From: Mesorhizobium erdmanii USDA 3471
Lineage (GTDB): Bacteria > Pseudomonadota > Alphaproteobacteria > Rhizobiales > Rhizobiaceae
Assembly (NCBI RefSeq): GCF_000472705.1
Contig: NZ_AXAE01000016.1
Span: 62,001-126,000 of the forward strand
Length of the DNA: 64,000 bases
Direction of reading: 5' to 3'
Positions 53,950-64,000 of the stretch are shown in pieces. Below the pieces are notes generated by a model that made no database searches, had not been told where the DNA came from, and saw nothing but the letters and a program-made list of their open reading frames with translations. How positions within the stretch are numbered: position 1 is the stretch's first letter; each line of letters opens with the position of its first letter. Both the position numbers and the translations under genes were made by a program.

Positions 53950-55833
53950 TCAATTAACCTCCGACGTCCGCCTGCGCACCACGACGCCAAGTTCGTCGCC
54001 TTCGCGGGCGAGACGCAGGCGCTCCTCGGCTTCGGTCGCCTCGCGCTGGCGGTCCCACATCGAGGCGTAGAGGCCATGCTTTCGCATCAGCTCGACATGA
54101 GTGCCACGCTCGGCGATCTGGCCGTCCTTGAGCACGATGATCTCGTCGGCGGAAATGACCGTCGACAGGCGGTGGGCAATCACGATGGTGGTGCGCCCCT
54201 TGCTGACGAGGTCGAGAGCCGCCTGGATCTCCTGCTCGGTGTGGCTGTCCAGCGCCGAGGTCGCTTCGTCGAGCATCAGGATCGGTGGTGCTTTGAGGAT
54301 GGTGCGGGCGATCGCGACGCGCTGTTTTTCACCACCGGACAACTTCAGCCCGCGCTCGCCGACCATCGACTTGTAGCCGTCGGGCAACTTCTCGATGAAT
54401 GGCCCGATCTGGGCGAGTTCGGCTGCCTTGCGCACCTCCTCCTCGCTCGCGCCAACGCGGCCGTAGCGAATGTTGTAGGCGATGGTGTCGTTGAACAGCA
54501 CCGTGTCCTGCGGCACCATGCCGAGCACCGCGCGCAAACTATCCTGGGTGACATCCCGGATGTCCTGGCCATCGATCAGCACCTGGCCGGCCTGCACGTC
54601 GTAGAATCGGAACAGCAGGCGCGAAATGGTCGACTTGCCGGCGCCCGACGGCCCGACAATGGCGACCGTCTTGCCGGCCGGCACCTCGAAGGAGACGCCC
54701 TTCAGGATCTTGCGGTTCGGATCGTAGGAGAAATGTACGTCACGGAATTCGACCTTGCCCGAGCCGACCACCAGCGCTTTGGCGTCTGGCTTGTCGACGA
54801 TCTCCTGCGGCACGTCGAGCAGGTCGAACATGTGCTCGATGTCGGTCAACCCTTGCCGGATTTCTCGGTAGATGAAGCCGATGAAGTTGAGCGGTACGGA
54901 AAGCTGTACCAGCATGGCATTGATGAAGACGAAATCGCCGACCGTCTGCGTGTGCGCCTGCACCTCCAGCGCCGACATGCACATGACGACGACGGTGCCG
55001 AGGCCGAAGATGACGCCCTGGCCGAAGTTCAGCCAGCCGAGCGAGGTCCAGGTCTTGGTGGCGGCGACCTCGTAGCGCGCCATCGATCGGTCGAAGCGAT
55101 CGGCCTCCATGCGCTCGTTGGTAAAGTATTTGACCGTCTCGAAATTGAGCAGCGAGTCGATCGCCTTGGTGTTGGCATCGGTGTCGCTGTCATTCATGTC
55201 GCGGCGGATGGAGATGCGCCAGTCGCTGGCCTTGACCGTGAACCAGACATAAAGCCAGACGGTGACCGCAACCACGGCAACATATTTCCAGCCATAGGTG
55301 AAGCCGAATATCCCAGCGGTCAGCGCGAATTCGAGGATGGTCGGCGCCGTGTTCAGCATGATGAAACGCACGATCGTCTCGATGCCCTTGGTGCCGCGCT
55401 CGATGATGCGCGACAGGCCGCCGGTGCGGCGCTCCAGGTGGAAGCGCAGCGACAGCTGGTGCATGTGGACGAAGGTACGGAAGGCGAGCTGGCGCACCGC
55501 GTGCTGGCCGACGCGGGCAAACAGCGCGTCGCGCAACTGGTTGAAACCGAGTTGGACGAGCCTCAGTACATTGTAGGCAATGACCAGCATCACCGGGGCA
55601 AGCAGGAAGGATGGCAGTGGCGGCGGTGCCTTGGACGCGCCCGCCAGCGCATCGGTCGCCCATTTGAAGAAGTACGGACCGGCGACCAATGTCACCTTGG
55701 CTACCACCAGGAGCAGCGTCGCCCAGGTGACGCGCGCCCTGAGGTCGGCGCGGTCGGCCGGCCACATATAGGGCCATAAATTGCGCAACGTGGTGAGGGT
55801 TGAGGTGTCGGCGGAGACGGTTTTTTCGACCAC
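53950..55833 (-). CDS. Atm1-type ABC exporter (permease-ATPase fusion)
   Basis: 627-residue half-transporter of the Atm1/HMT1 group, which in mitochondria and bacteria exports glutathione-linked sulfur or metal complexes. Six membrane helices fill the first 320 residues. The ATPase has Walker [10 protein letters not shown] (about 395), signature LSGGEKQRVAIA (about 500) and Walker B LMLDEATSALD. FRFYDVQAGQVLIDGQDI is the Q-loop side. It follows an ArsR gene of the same strand by 25 bases, so export of a metal conjugate is plausible. Confidence 0.9.
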   Translation of the reverse strand: MVEKTVSADTSTLTTLRNLWPYMWPADRADLRARVTWATLLLVVAKVTLVAGPYFFKWATDALAGASKAPPPLPSFLLAPVMLVIAYNVLRLVQLGFNQLRDALFARVGQHAVRQLAFRTFVHMHQLSLRFHLERRTGGLSRIIERGTKGIETIVRFIMLNTAPTILEFALTAGIFGFTYGWKYVAVVAVTVWLYVWFTVKASDWRISIRRDMNDSDTDANTKAIDSLLNFETVKYFTNERMEADRFDRSMARYEVAATKTWTSLGWLNFGQGVIFGLGTVVVMCMSALEVQAHTQTVGDFVFINAMLVQLSVPLNFIGFIYREIRQGLTDIEHMFDLLDVPQEIVDKPDAKALVVGSGKVEFRDVHFSYDPNRKILKGVSFEVPAGKTVAIVGPSGAGKSTISRLLFRFYDVQAGQVLIDGQDIRDVTQDSLRAVLGMVPQDTVLFNDTIAYNIRYGRVGASEEEVRKAAELAQIGPFIEKLPDGYKSMVGERGLKLSGGEKQRVAIARTILKAPPILMLDEATSALDSHTEQEIQAALDLVSKGRTTIVIAHRLSTVISADEIIVLKDGQIAERGTHVELMRKHGLYASMWDRQREATEAEERLRLAREGDELGVVVRRRTSEVN

Positions 55834-55858
55834 TTTTCTTGCCTTTTGGGTGAGAGGG

Positions 55859-56206
55859 TCAGCGGCCGGAGCAGCAGGAATTGACGAGCGCGTTCAGCGA
55901 CGCCGAGATATCGGCGAGCGCCGCGCGATCGACAGCATAGCGAGAGCGCTGGCGGTCGGGCTCGAAGCGGACCAGACCGGCCTCGACCAGGATCTTGAGA
56001 TGCTGGGATACGGTAGACTGCGCGAGGTCGAAACGGTCGACGACTTCGCGGCAGCAACAGGAATTGCTGGCCGACAGGTGCTTCAGTATCTCGATCCGTG
56101 CCGGATGCGATAATGCCGCAAACCGAGCCGCGACGGTGTGGCTGTCGGGGATGCAGTTGGACAAAGCGCCGGTGGCGCGATTTGGTTCAAGGGCGGTTTC
56201 CGTCAT
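55859..56206 (-). CDS. ArsR/SmtB-family regulator with Cys cluster
   Basis: 115-residue winged-helix repressor. HPARIEILKHLSASNSCCCR carries three consecutive Cys at the site where ArsR proteins bind metal or metalloid, then the recognition helix SQSTVSQHLKIL-like LAQSTVSQHLKIL. The C-terminus adds another CCS. It precedes the Atm1-type exporter and probably represses it, with release by a thiophilic metal or metalloid. Metal identity is open. Confidence 0.88.
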   Translation of the reverse strand: MTETALEPNRATGALSNCIPDSHTVAARFAALSHPARIEILKHLSASNSCCCREVVDRFDLAQSTVSQHLKILVEAGLVRFEPDRQRSRYAVDRAALADISASLNALVNSCCSGR

Positions 56207-56285
56207 CGTTCATCGGCGATAGACGATGAACGATGACGGAGCAAGCTAGACCGATGGGTAGATCGGCAGATTGCCGATCTCTTCT

Positions 56286-57827
56286 CTACTGGGTCTTGGT
56301 CGGCGCTGTCGTTGCCTGCTCGCCCATTGCCTTGAGATCGGCGGCTTCGCCTTCCTTGGACTTTTCCGGAACCTTGAACACCTGCCCGGGCCAGATGCGA
56401 TTGGGATCCCTGATCTGGTCCTGGTTGGCGAGGTAGATGGTGGAATAGCGCACGCCGTGGCCATAGACGCGCCGCGAAATTCGCCACAGCGTATCGTTGC
56501 GGCGGATGATGACGGCGCCGTCGGCATGTTCGAGTTTGGGTGACACCACCTCCGGCACGTCGCTCGGCGGGGTGGCCGCGGCGACGACGGCCGGAGCCTC
56601 GGCGGCAGGTGCGGCGGGAGCCGGAGCGGCAGGTGCTTCGGCGGCCGCGGGTGCGGCCTGCTTGGTCTCTGCCGGCTTGGCATCCGCCGGCTTGGTCTCG
56701 GCGGGCGCCACGGCGGCGACCGCTTCGCCTGGTTCGCGTTCGAACGGCACGGCGGCGCGAGCCACAACCTTCACGCCGTCGGCATCGAGGCCGTCGACAT
56801 GGATGGTGTAGCTGCCGACCGGAATGTCGCGTGTCGCTTCAACGAGGAAATGACCGTCCGGCGATGTCTGCGCTTCGCCGAGCAGGATTTCGTTGGCATA
56901 GGCACGCACCTTGCGGCCCGGGTCGGCGAGGCCGGCGACGAAGATCTTATTGCCATCGATCTCGACCGCCTCGACCACGATCTTGGGTTCTGCCACGGCC
57001 GCGGCGGGTGGTGTCGCCGGAGCGGCCGGAGCCGGTGTTGTCTCGACGACGGCGGGCGCGGGAGCCGGTGCGGCTGGCGCCGGAGCAGTGGTTGCGGGCG
57101 CTTCGCCGGCCGGAGCCGCCGGCGCCGGAGCGGCAGCCTGGTCGCCGGTGGCAGGCGCTGCCGGTTTGGTCTCGGGCGCCGGAACCGTCAGCAGTTCGGC
57201 CGGCTTGCCCGGCTCCTCGACCATAGCCAGCACCTGGCCGGCGGCATCCTTGGGAACCGCGACGACCGCGGTCTGCGCCGAAGCGGTCACGACCGTGCCG
57301 ACTGTCGAGCGCAGCGCAATCGTATAGTCGCCAGGCTTCAGCGGATCGTCGAGCACGATGACAAAGGCGCCATCGGGACCCGCCACCGTTGAACCAAGCA
57401 CCGTCGTGCCGTTGAGGATCTCGACCTTTGAATTGGGTGCTGCATTGCCGGCGACGACGATAGAACCATTGCTCTCGACGCGTACGACGTCGAAGGTCGG
57501 CGCAACGGGACCGGCAGCGGCTGGTGCCTGCGCGGCAGGAGCCTTTGCATCGACAGCCGGTGCGGCCGGAGCTTCCGTTGCCGGCGCGGCCGGAGCGGTC
57601 GCCTGAGGCGCGGCGGCGGGTGCCGCCGGCACCGCCGGCGCCGGCAGTCGCCCTTCCGTGCCGGGGTCGGCCGGTTTTGGCGCCACGGGCGGCGTCAAGG
57701 CCGCGACCTGCGGCGGCGGCGTTGGATGAAGATACGGGTCGAGTGCACCCGATACATAGGCGGTTCCCCCGACCGCGACGGTCCCACCCGCCGCGAACAG
57801 AAACGCCTTCAATGGATTAATTGCCAT
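56286..57827 (-). CDS. LysM-domain envelope protein with Ala/Pro-rich linkers
   Basis: 513-residue protein with one N-terminal membrane or signal segment (about 9-30). Two similar Ig-like modules follow: PTFDVVRVESNGSIVVAGNA, NSKVEILNGTTVLGS, and KIVVEAVEIDGNKIFVAGLA. They are separated by long Ala/Pro/Glu-rich linkers. A C-terminal LysM (IIRRNDTLWRISRRVYGHGV, IYLANQDQIRDP) should bind peptidoglycan. Composition is highly repetitive, so the DNA is GC-rich with many shadow frames. Function unknown: possibly a periplasmic scaffold. Confidence 0.85.
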   Translation of the reverse strand: MAINPLKAFLFAAGGTVAVGGTAYVSGALDPYLHPTPPPQVAALTPPVAPKPADPGTEGRLPAPAVPAAPAAAPQATAPAAPATEAPAAPAVDAKAPAAQAPAAAGPVAPTFDVVRVESNGSIVVAGNAAPNSKVEILNGTTVLGSTVAGPDGAFVIVLDDPLKPGDYTIALRSTVGTVVTASAQTAVVAVPKDAAGQVLAMVEEPGKPAELLTVPAPETKPAAPATGDQAAAPAPAAPAGEAPATTAPAPAAPAPAPAVVETTPAPAAPATPPAAAVAEPKIVVEAVEIDGNKIFVAGLADPGRKVRAYANEILLGEAQTSPDGHFLVEATRDIPVGSYTIHVDGLDADGVKVVARAAVPFEREPGEAVAAVAPAETKPADAKPAETKQAAPAAAEAPAAPAPAAPAAEAPAVVAAATPPSDVPEVVSPKLEHADGAVIIRRNDTLWRISRRVYGHGVRYSTIYLANQDQIRDPNRIWPGQVFKVPEKSKEGEAADLKAMGEQATTAPTKTQ

Positions 57828-57952
57828 ATTTCCCTACCCCTTAGCCACCTAACGCCGGTCTAGCGTGTTTTACGAAAGCCGACAAGAAAAAGCCCGGACT
57901 GTCGGCCCCCAGGGCTTGACCCCGCTTCCAGACCCAATCACCAATCATCGGT

Positions 57953-58564
57953 ATGAACACGATTCGATCCGTCTGCGTCTATTGCGGCTCGTCTCCGGGC
58001 CGAGATGAAATCTATGCGAAGGCCGGACACCTGCTTGGCCGTTCAATTGCCAAGGCCGGGCTGCGGCTGATCTATGGCGGCGGCACCAAAGGCATCATGG
58101 GCGCCGTCGCCGAAGGCGCGCTCAAGGCCGGCGGCAAGGTGACAGGCATCATTCCCCGCTTCCTGATCAACAGGGAAGCAACCGAAACAGCGCTCGACCG
58201 GCTCGACGAGTTATTGATCACCGACAACATGCACGAGCGCAAACACAGGATGTTCGAGAAATCCGACGCCTTTGTGGCGCTGCCTGGCGGCATCGGCACA
58301 GTCGAGGAGATCGTCGAGATCATGACCTGGGCGCAACTCGGCCATCACCGCAAGCCGATCGTCTTCGGCAATGTCAACGGATTCTGGGACCCGATGCTCT
58401 CGTTGCTTGATCACATGGCGGCAGAGGGCTTCATCCACACCGCGCAACGGGTCAAGCCGCTGGTCGTCAACGAGCCGGAGGCTATCGTGCCCGCCATCAT
58501 GGTGGCAGGCTCCTCCGTCGACGCGCCGACCGAAGGCGTGCAGTCGGTGATAGACAAGATGTAG
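57953..58564 (+). CDS. LOG family / TIGR00730 Rossmann-fold protein
   Basis: 203-residue lysine-decarboxylase-like fold of the LONELY GUY family, whose members are cytokinin-riboside 5'-monophosphate phosphoribohydrolases. It has GGGTKGIMGAVAEGAL and the PGGIGTVEEI signature, with MHERKHRMFE before it. In a plant-associated bacterium a role in cytokinin or nucleotide metabolism is conceivable, but housekeeping nucleotide activity is equally likely. Confidence 0.88.
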   Translation: MNTIRSVCVYCGSSPGRDEIYAKAGHLLGRSIAKAGLRLIYGGGTKGIMGAVAEGALKAGGKVTGIIPRFLINREATETALDRLDELLITDNMHERKHRMFEKSDAFVALPGGIGTVEEIVEIMTWAQLGHHRKPIVFGNVNGFWDPMLSLLDHMAAEGFIHTAQRVKPLVVNEPEAIVPAIMVAGSSVDAPTEGVQSVIDKM

Positions 58565-58591
58565 GGAATAGGCAGTAGGGAATGGGGCTTG

Positions 58592-58612
58592 CCTACTGCC
58601 TACTGCCTACTG
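58592..58612. repeat. Heptamer repeat (CCTACTG)3
   Basis: Three exact CCTACTG units overlapping the LysR 3' end: the LysR stop codon lies in the last unit. An inverse GGCAGTAGG lies 20 bases before at about 58571-58579, so a hairpin can form between the convergent genes. Confidence 0.7.
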
Positions 58613-59491
58613 CCCTGCTGCCCTCCGCAAATCTCCAATCACCGCCCGTCCATCCTGACGCCGCCAGGCGAGATGGATCGTCACACTGCGCTTGAACCAG
58701 GGAAGGTCGCGGAAGACGATCCCCGGCGGCGCGGCGCGGCGCAGGCTCTCCTGCACCGTTGCCAGGCCGAGGCCGGCGCCGACCAGCCCAAGCGAGGTCA
58801 AGGGATCGGCAGTCTCGTAGGCGATGTCGGGCACGAAGCCAGCCTCGATGCAAGCTGCCAGGAACTGGCCGCGGTTGGTGTCGGCGGGCTGGCGCACGAC
58901 GGTGATCCAGGTTCGGCCATTGAGGTGAGGCGGGCGGATCTCGGCGACAGCCGTAAGCGCATCACCCTCCGGTATCGCCAGCACCAACGGCTCGCGCCGG
59001 ACCAGCATCGAGGCGATTTCGGGATAGTCGGCCGGCGGCGGCGAATAGACCAGGCCAAGATCCAGCGTGCGCTGGCGCAGCCCCTCGAACTGCGCGGCGG
59101 AGCGCAGGCTCATCAGGCTGATGTGCAATTGCGGCCGTTCGCGGTGGAATTGCCCGAGCATGTCTGCAACCAGACCGGCATGCACCGCGCCCTCGACATA
59201 GCCGATGGCGAGACGGCCGACCGCGCCGCTGGCGAGGTTGCGGCCGAACGCCTCCACGCGCCGCGCATTGGCAAGTAGCGCGCGAGCTTCTGCAAGGAAG
59301 GCGCGGCCCTCGGCGTTGAGATGAACCCGCTGCCTTGCCCTCTCGAAAAGCGCGACGCCCAGTTGCTGCTCGAGCTGCATGATCTGCCGGCTGAGTGGCG
59401 ATTGCGAGATATGCAGCAGTTCGGCGGCACGGCCGACATTGCCGGTTTCGGCGACAGTGACGAAATAGCGGAGCTGGCGCAGGTCGAACAC
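58607..59491 (-). CDS. LysR-type transcriptional regulator
   Basis: 294-residue LTTR with [20 protein letters not shown] at the HTH and [21 protein letters not shown]. The GTG at 59491 has GGAGAGAAA just ahead and begins the conserved domain. An ATG at 59527 would add 12 unconserved residues. It is divergent from a small muconolactone-isomerase-like gene, the likely target. Confidence 0.88.
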   Translation of the reverse strand: MFDLRQLRYFVTVAETGNVGRAAELLHISQSPLSRQIMQLEQQLGVALFERARQRVHLNAEGRAFLAEARALLANARRVEAFGRNLASGAVGRLAIGYVEGAVHAGLVADMLGQFHRERPQLHISLMSLRSAAQFEGLRQRTLDLGLVYSPPPADYPEIASMLVRREPLVLAIPEGDALTAVAEIRPPHLNGRTWITVVRQPADTNRGQFLAACIEAGFVPDIAYETADPLTSLGLVGAGLGLATVQESLRRAAPPGIVFRDLPWFKRSVTIHLAWRRQDGRAVIGDLRRAAGQ

Positions 59492-59601
59492 TTTCTCTCC
59501 GAATCTATCCGTCCTTTCAGGTCTCAACTTTAGCCTATTCAGTCTTGGACAGTCTGACTAGCCCTTGGGATAGTCGGCCATCCCAACCAAAGGAGACCGA
59601 C

Positions 59602-59892
59602 ATGCAGTTCTTTGCCCTTCTCACCCGCAACACCGCAAAGTTTGGCGACGCCGACTTCGCACCGCTTCTGCCCGGCGAGGCCGAGCAGCGACGCACGCTC
59701 TACGCCGAAGGCGCGGTGCGCCAAGTCTGGAACCGTGGCGACATCCCCGGCAGCGGCATGATGTTCGAGGCGGCCGACGATGCCGAAGTGCGCGGCCATC
59801 TCGCCACCTTGCCACTCATCAAGGCCGGCATGATGGACATCGCCGCGATCGTGCCGCTCAACCCCTACCCCGGGTTTGGGCCGAAGCGCTGA
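59602..59892 (+). CDS. Muconolactone-isomerase-like (MIase) protein
   Basis: 96-residue small alpha/beta protein with MQFFALLTRN, VRQVWNRGDIPGSGMMFEA and LPLIKAGMMDIAAI, resembling the muconolactone delta-isomerase-like family. AGGAG precedes the ATG at 59602. The actual reaction is not known. It is divergent from the LysR gene. Confidence 0.8.
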   Translation: MQFFALLTRNTAKFGDADFAPLLPGEAEQRRTLYAEGAVRQVWNRGDIPGSGMMFEAADDAEVRGHLATLPLIKAGMMDIAAIVPLNPYPGFGPKR

Positions 59893-60139
59893 ACGAAGAC
59901 GAAGACGGGGCAGCCGACACAGCTCGGCCGCGTGTGGCCGCCAGGAACAACTCTGCGTGCCCCATGGAGTTGGCCGATACGCGCGATACAAGCTCCCGAC
60001 GGCTTGGCACGGCCACTGAGGCAGCGCTGCCACCCGCAACTGTCAAGAAACCGTCACACGAAACCAGGTTCGCGCGTGCTAGGATTTTGCGGTTGGGTCG
60101 CTGCGCGGCTCGTTGCTTGGACCATCTGGAGAAGCGACA

Positions 60140-61138
60140 ATGAACATCGCCCTCCCTGCCGAAGGCACCGACCTGTCGCCTTACCTGCCCGATGAGCACG
60201 GGTTGTTCTTCATCTATCATTTCACAGCGGAAGGCGTGCGGACCAGAGACCTCGCGCAGGCGCACTGGACATGGCGCAGCTACCAGATCACCGACCTCCA
60301 CGCTCGCCAGGAGATCGGCGCCGAGCAGGCTCTGCCGGCCCCAGCGCGCGATGCATTCCTTGCCCCCAGCCATGGCTGCCACATCGACTATGAGGATGGC
60401 TGGCTCTATGGCGATCTGCCCGATCTCAAGCACGACTTTTCGGAGGCGCGCGGGCTCGTCCATTTCCGCTTCGCCTTCAATGACACCATGCTGATCGGCG
60501 CCCGCAAGCAACCGCTGGAGTCGGTCGACGCCGTCCGCAAGGTGGTGGAAAATGGTTCACGGAAATTCCGCTCGCCGGCGGACCTGATCGAGGCGGTCAT
60601 GGGCCAGTCGCTCGACGGCATGTCGGTCGAGCTCGGCAAGCTTGCAGACACGCTCGACGGCATCGAGGATCGCGTCGTGCGCGACGCATGGCACAATGAG
60701 CGGCAAGCACTGGTCGAGGCGCGCCGGCAGTTGGTGGTGATCCATCGGCAGATGGCGACGCTCACCAACCTGTTCCGGCATCTCGACCATTCGCATCGCG
60801 ACGAGCTGCCTGACCCGATCAACGACATGGCGGCCCGGCTCTCGCATCGGGCACAGACGCTCTATCACGACGGCGAGCAGTTGCAGGCGCGCACGAGGCT
60901 GTTGCAGGACGAGCTGATGGCGAAGCTGACGATGCAGTCTAACCAGTTGCTCTACATTCTGTCGGTCATGACGGCGGTGTTGCTGCCGATGACCATCATA
61001 TCGGGCCTGTTCGGCATGAATGTCGGCGGTCTTCCGCTGGTCGATACGCCCGTCGGCTTCTGGGTGGTGACGGCGGTCTCGGTCGCCATCGCCGCGGCCA
61101 CCTATCTGTTCGTCAGGCGGCTTGGCCGAGGATTGTAG
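60140..61138 (+). CDS. zntB: CorA/ZntB-family metal-ion transporter
   Basis: 332-residue two-helix CorA-superfamily channel. The large N-terminal cytoplasmic domain is followed by two membrane helices with the GMN signature at LFGMNVGGLPL. The Gly-Met-Asn and the spacing fit ZntB, which moves Zn2+ (or another divalent ion). GGAG precedes the ATG at 60140. Confidence 0.88.
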   Translation: MNIALPAEGTDLSPYLPDEHGLFFIYHFTAEGVRTRDLAQAHWTWRSYQITDLHARQEIGAEQALPAPARDAFLAPSHGCHIDYEDGWLYGDLPDLKHDFSEARGLVHFRFAFNDTMLIGARKQPLESVDAVRKVVENGSRKFRSPADLIEAVMGQSLDGMSVELGKLADTLDGIEDRVVRDAWHNERQALVEARRQLVVIHRQMATLTNLFRHLDHSHRDELPDPINDMAARLSHRAQTLYHDGEQLQARTRLLQDELMAKLTMQSNQLLYILSVMTAVLLPMTIISGLFGMNVGGLPLVDTPVGFWVVTAVSVAIAAATYLFVRRLGRGL

Positions 61139-61178
61139 CGGGCAGCCTTGCATCTTTTTACGCCAAAGCGCGTATACC

Positions 61179-62093
61179 CTATCGAGCGGCCCGGCGTGCG
61201 CTCGTCAACATCGACCAGGAATAAATCGCAAGTGCCGCCCAGATCAGTGCGAAGGCAGCGGCCTGTGCCTTGCCGAACGGCTCGTCGAAAACCAGCACCG
61301 CGATCAGGAACACCATGGTCGGCGCGATATATTGCATGATGCCGATGGTGGAGAGGCGCAAAAGCTTGGCGCCGAATGCGAACAAAAGCAGCGGCACCGA
61401 TGTGATCGGACCACAGCCGATCAGCAAGGCCGTGTCGGTGCCGTTGCTGTGTACGATATGGTCCTGTCCGGTCGCGATCAGGTAGACGATATAGCCAAGA
61501 GCCGGAACCGACAGCAACAGCACTTCGAGCAGAAAGCCCTGGCTCGGCCCGATCGGCAGCGTCTTGCGGAAGAAGCCGTAGGCGGCGAAGGAAAACGCCA
61601 GCGCCAGCGATACCCAGGGCAGCTTGCCGCCCTCGATCGTCAGCAGCATGACCGCGACCGCCGCAAGCGCGACCGCCGCGATCTGCAAACGATTGAGCCG
61701 CTCGCCAAGCAGCAGCGCACCGACCACCACGACCACAAGCGGGTTAATGTAATAGCCAAGCGCGGTCTCGACCGTGCGGTCGACGGCGATCGCCCAGACA
61801 TAGATGCCCCAGTTGACCGAGATCAACGCCGCCGTCAGCGCCGCCATGGCGATGGTGCGAGGCGAGCGGATTGCCGCCTTGAAATCCGCCGTGCGACCGG
61901 CCCAGACCAGAACCGCCGCGGCGATCGGCACCGACCAGACGATGCGGTGGGCGATCACCTCGGCAAGCGGCAGATGCGCCACTGCCTTCATGTAGAAAGG
62001 CAGCAACCCCCACAACAGATAAGCGCCCAGCGCCAGCAGGAAGCCGCGACGGGCCTTTGAATCTGCGTCCAGGGCAATTGCTTCGGTGACCAT
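61179..62093 (-). CDS. rarD: EamA-family transporter RarD
   Basis: 304-residue ten-helix DMT protein with the RarD-type N-terminus GFLLALGAYLLWGLLPFYMK and AEVIAHRIVWSVPIAA, which differ from general EamA proteins. Substrate not known, although RarD was named from chloramphenicol sensitivity. Single-gene unit converging on the zntB-type gene. Confidence 0.88.
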   Translation of the reverse strand: MVTEAIALDADSKARRGFLLALGAYLLWGLLPFYMKAVAHLPLAEVIAHRIVWSVPIAAAVLVWAGRTADFKAAIRSPRTIAMAALTAALISVNWGIYVWAIAVDRTVETALGYYINPLVVVVVGALLLGERLNRLQIAAVALAAVAVMLLTIEGGKLPWVSLALAFSFAAYGFFRKTLPIGPSQGFLLEVLLLSVPALGYIVYLIATGQDHIVHSNGTDTALLIGCGPITSVPLLLFAFGAKLLRLSTIGIMQYIAPTMVFLIAVLVFDEPFGKAQAAAFALIWAALAIYSWSMLTSARRAAR

Positions 62094-62176
62094 GGGCCAA
62101 CGCTATGGCGCAGTAAACTTGGCAAGACCATCGCAAAGTTCTGATGGATCAATGGACTTTCGCTGATGGTTCAACC

Positions 62177-64000
<1,824 letters not shown>

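Overview
The window looks like the chromosome of a GC-rich alphaproteobacterium of the Rhizobiales, most like Mesorhizobium or a close Phyllobacteriaceae relative. The signs are the fabD-fabG-acpP-fabF-mltG-yicC-gmk order, lptF-lptG-lptD-surA-like-pdxA-rsmA, rpsF-rpsR-rplI, dnaB-radA-cvpA-purF, the PssA/Psd and Cfa lipid genes, and a surface-polysaccharide locus of rhizobial type. The assignment rests on gene content and protein motifs, not on a search. No tRNA, rRNA, IS element, prophage or CRISPR array was seen.

Layout. Bases 1-9931 form an accessory cell-surface block. It holds the 3' part of a GalE-type UDP-sugar 4-epimerase, two paralogous small lipoproteins, two paralogous DUF995-type secreted proteins, an LtaS-like transferase with a C-terminal carbohydrate-binding-like domain, a processive GT2 polysaccharide synthase and a divergent secreted GH26-like glycanase. 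Bases 9968-20226 carry holC-pepA (minus strand) and the LPS export and housekeeping series lptF-lptG-lptD-surA-like-pdxA-rsmA (plus strand). Bases 20233-26808 are the minus-strand fatty-acid, cell-wall and nucleotide series. A second LtaS-like transferase and a Tad-type VWA protein follow to 30700. Bases 31168-41140 hold ribosomal proteins, cfa, a YnfA-type membrane protein, an Rsm22-like methyltransferase, dnaB, radA, cvpA and purF. From 41189 the genes are more mixed: an SDR, a lectin-like secreted protein, OsmC, DMT transporters, LysR regulators with divergent small enzymes, a RES-Xre toxin-antitoxin pair, an Aas-like lipid-recycling enzyme, pssA and psd, an ArsR-Atm1-type ABC exporter pair, a LysM protein, a LOG-family protein, a ZntB-like transporter, RarD, and cimA, ending in a truncated proline-iminopeptidase-like gene.

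How it fits together. The first 10 kb has the parts expected of a synthase-dependent exopolysaccharide system: sugar-nucleotide epimerase, membrane synthase, periplasmic or secreted glycanase, accessory secreted proteins and a putative polymer-decorating phosphotransferase. It resembles, from memory, the Sinorhizobium meliloti arabinose-containing polysaccharide (aps) cluster, but the LtaS-like enzyme with a glycan-binding-like domain and the lipoprotein pair look like additions. This is the best candidate in the window for an undescribed system. The second is a probable small RNA with a C-rich loop followed by three tandem 37-bp terminator units at about 45750-45942.
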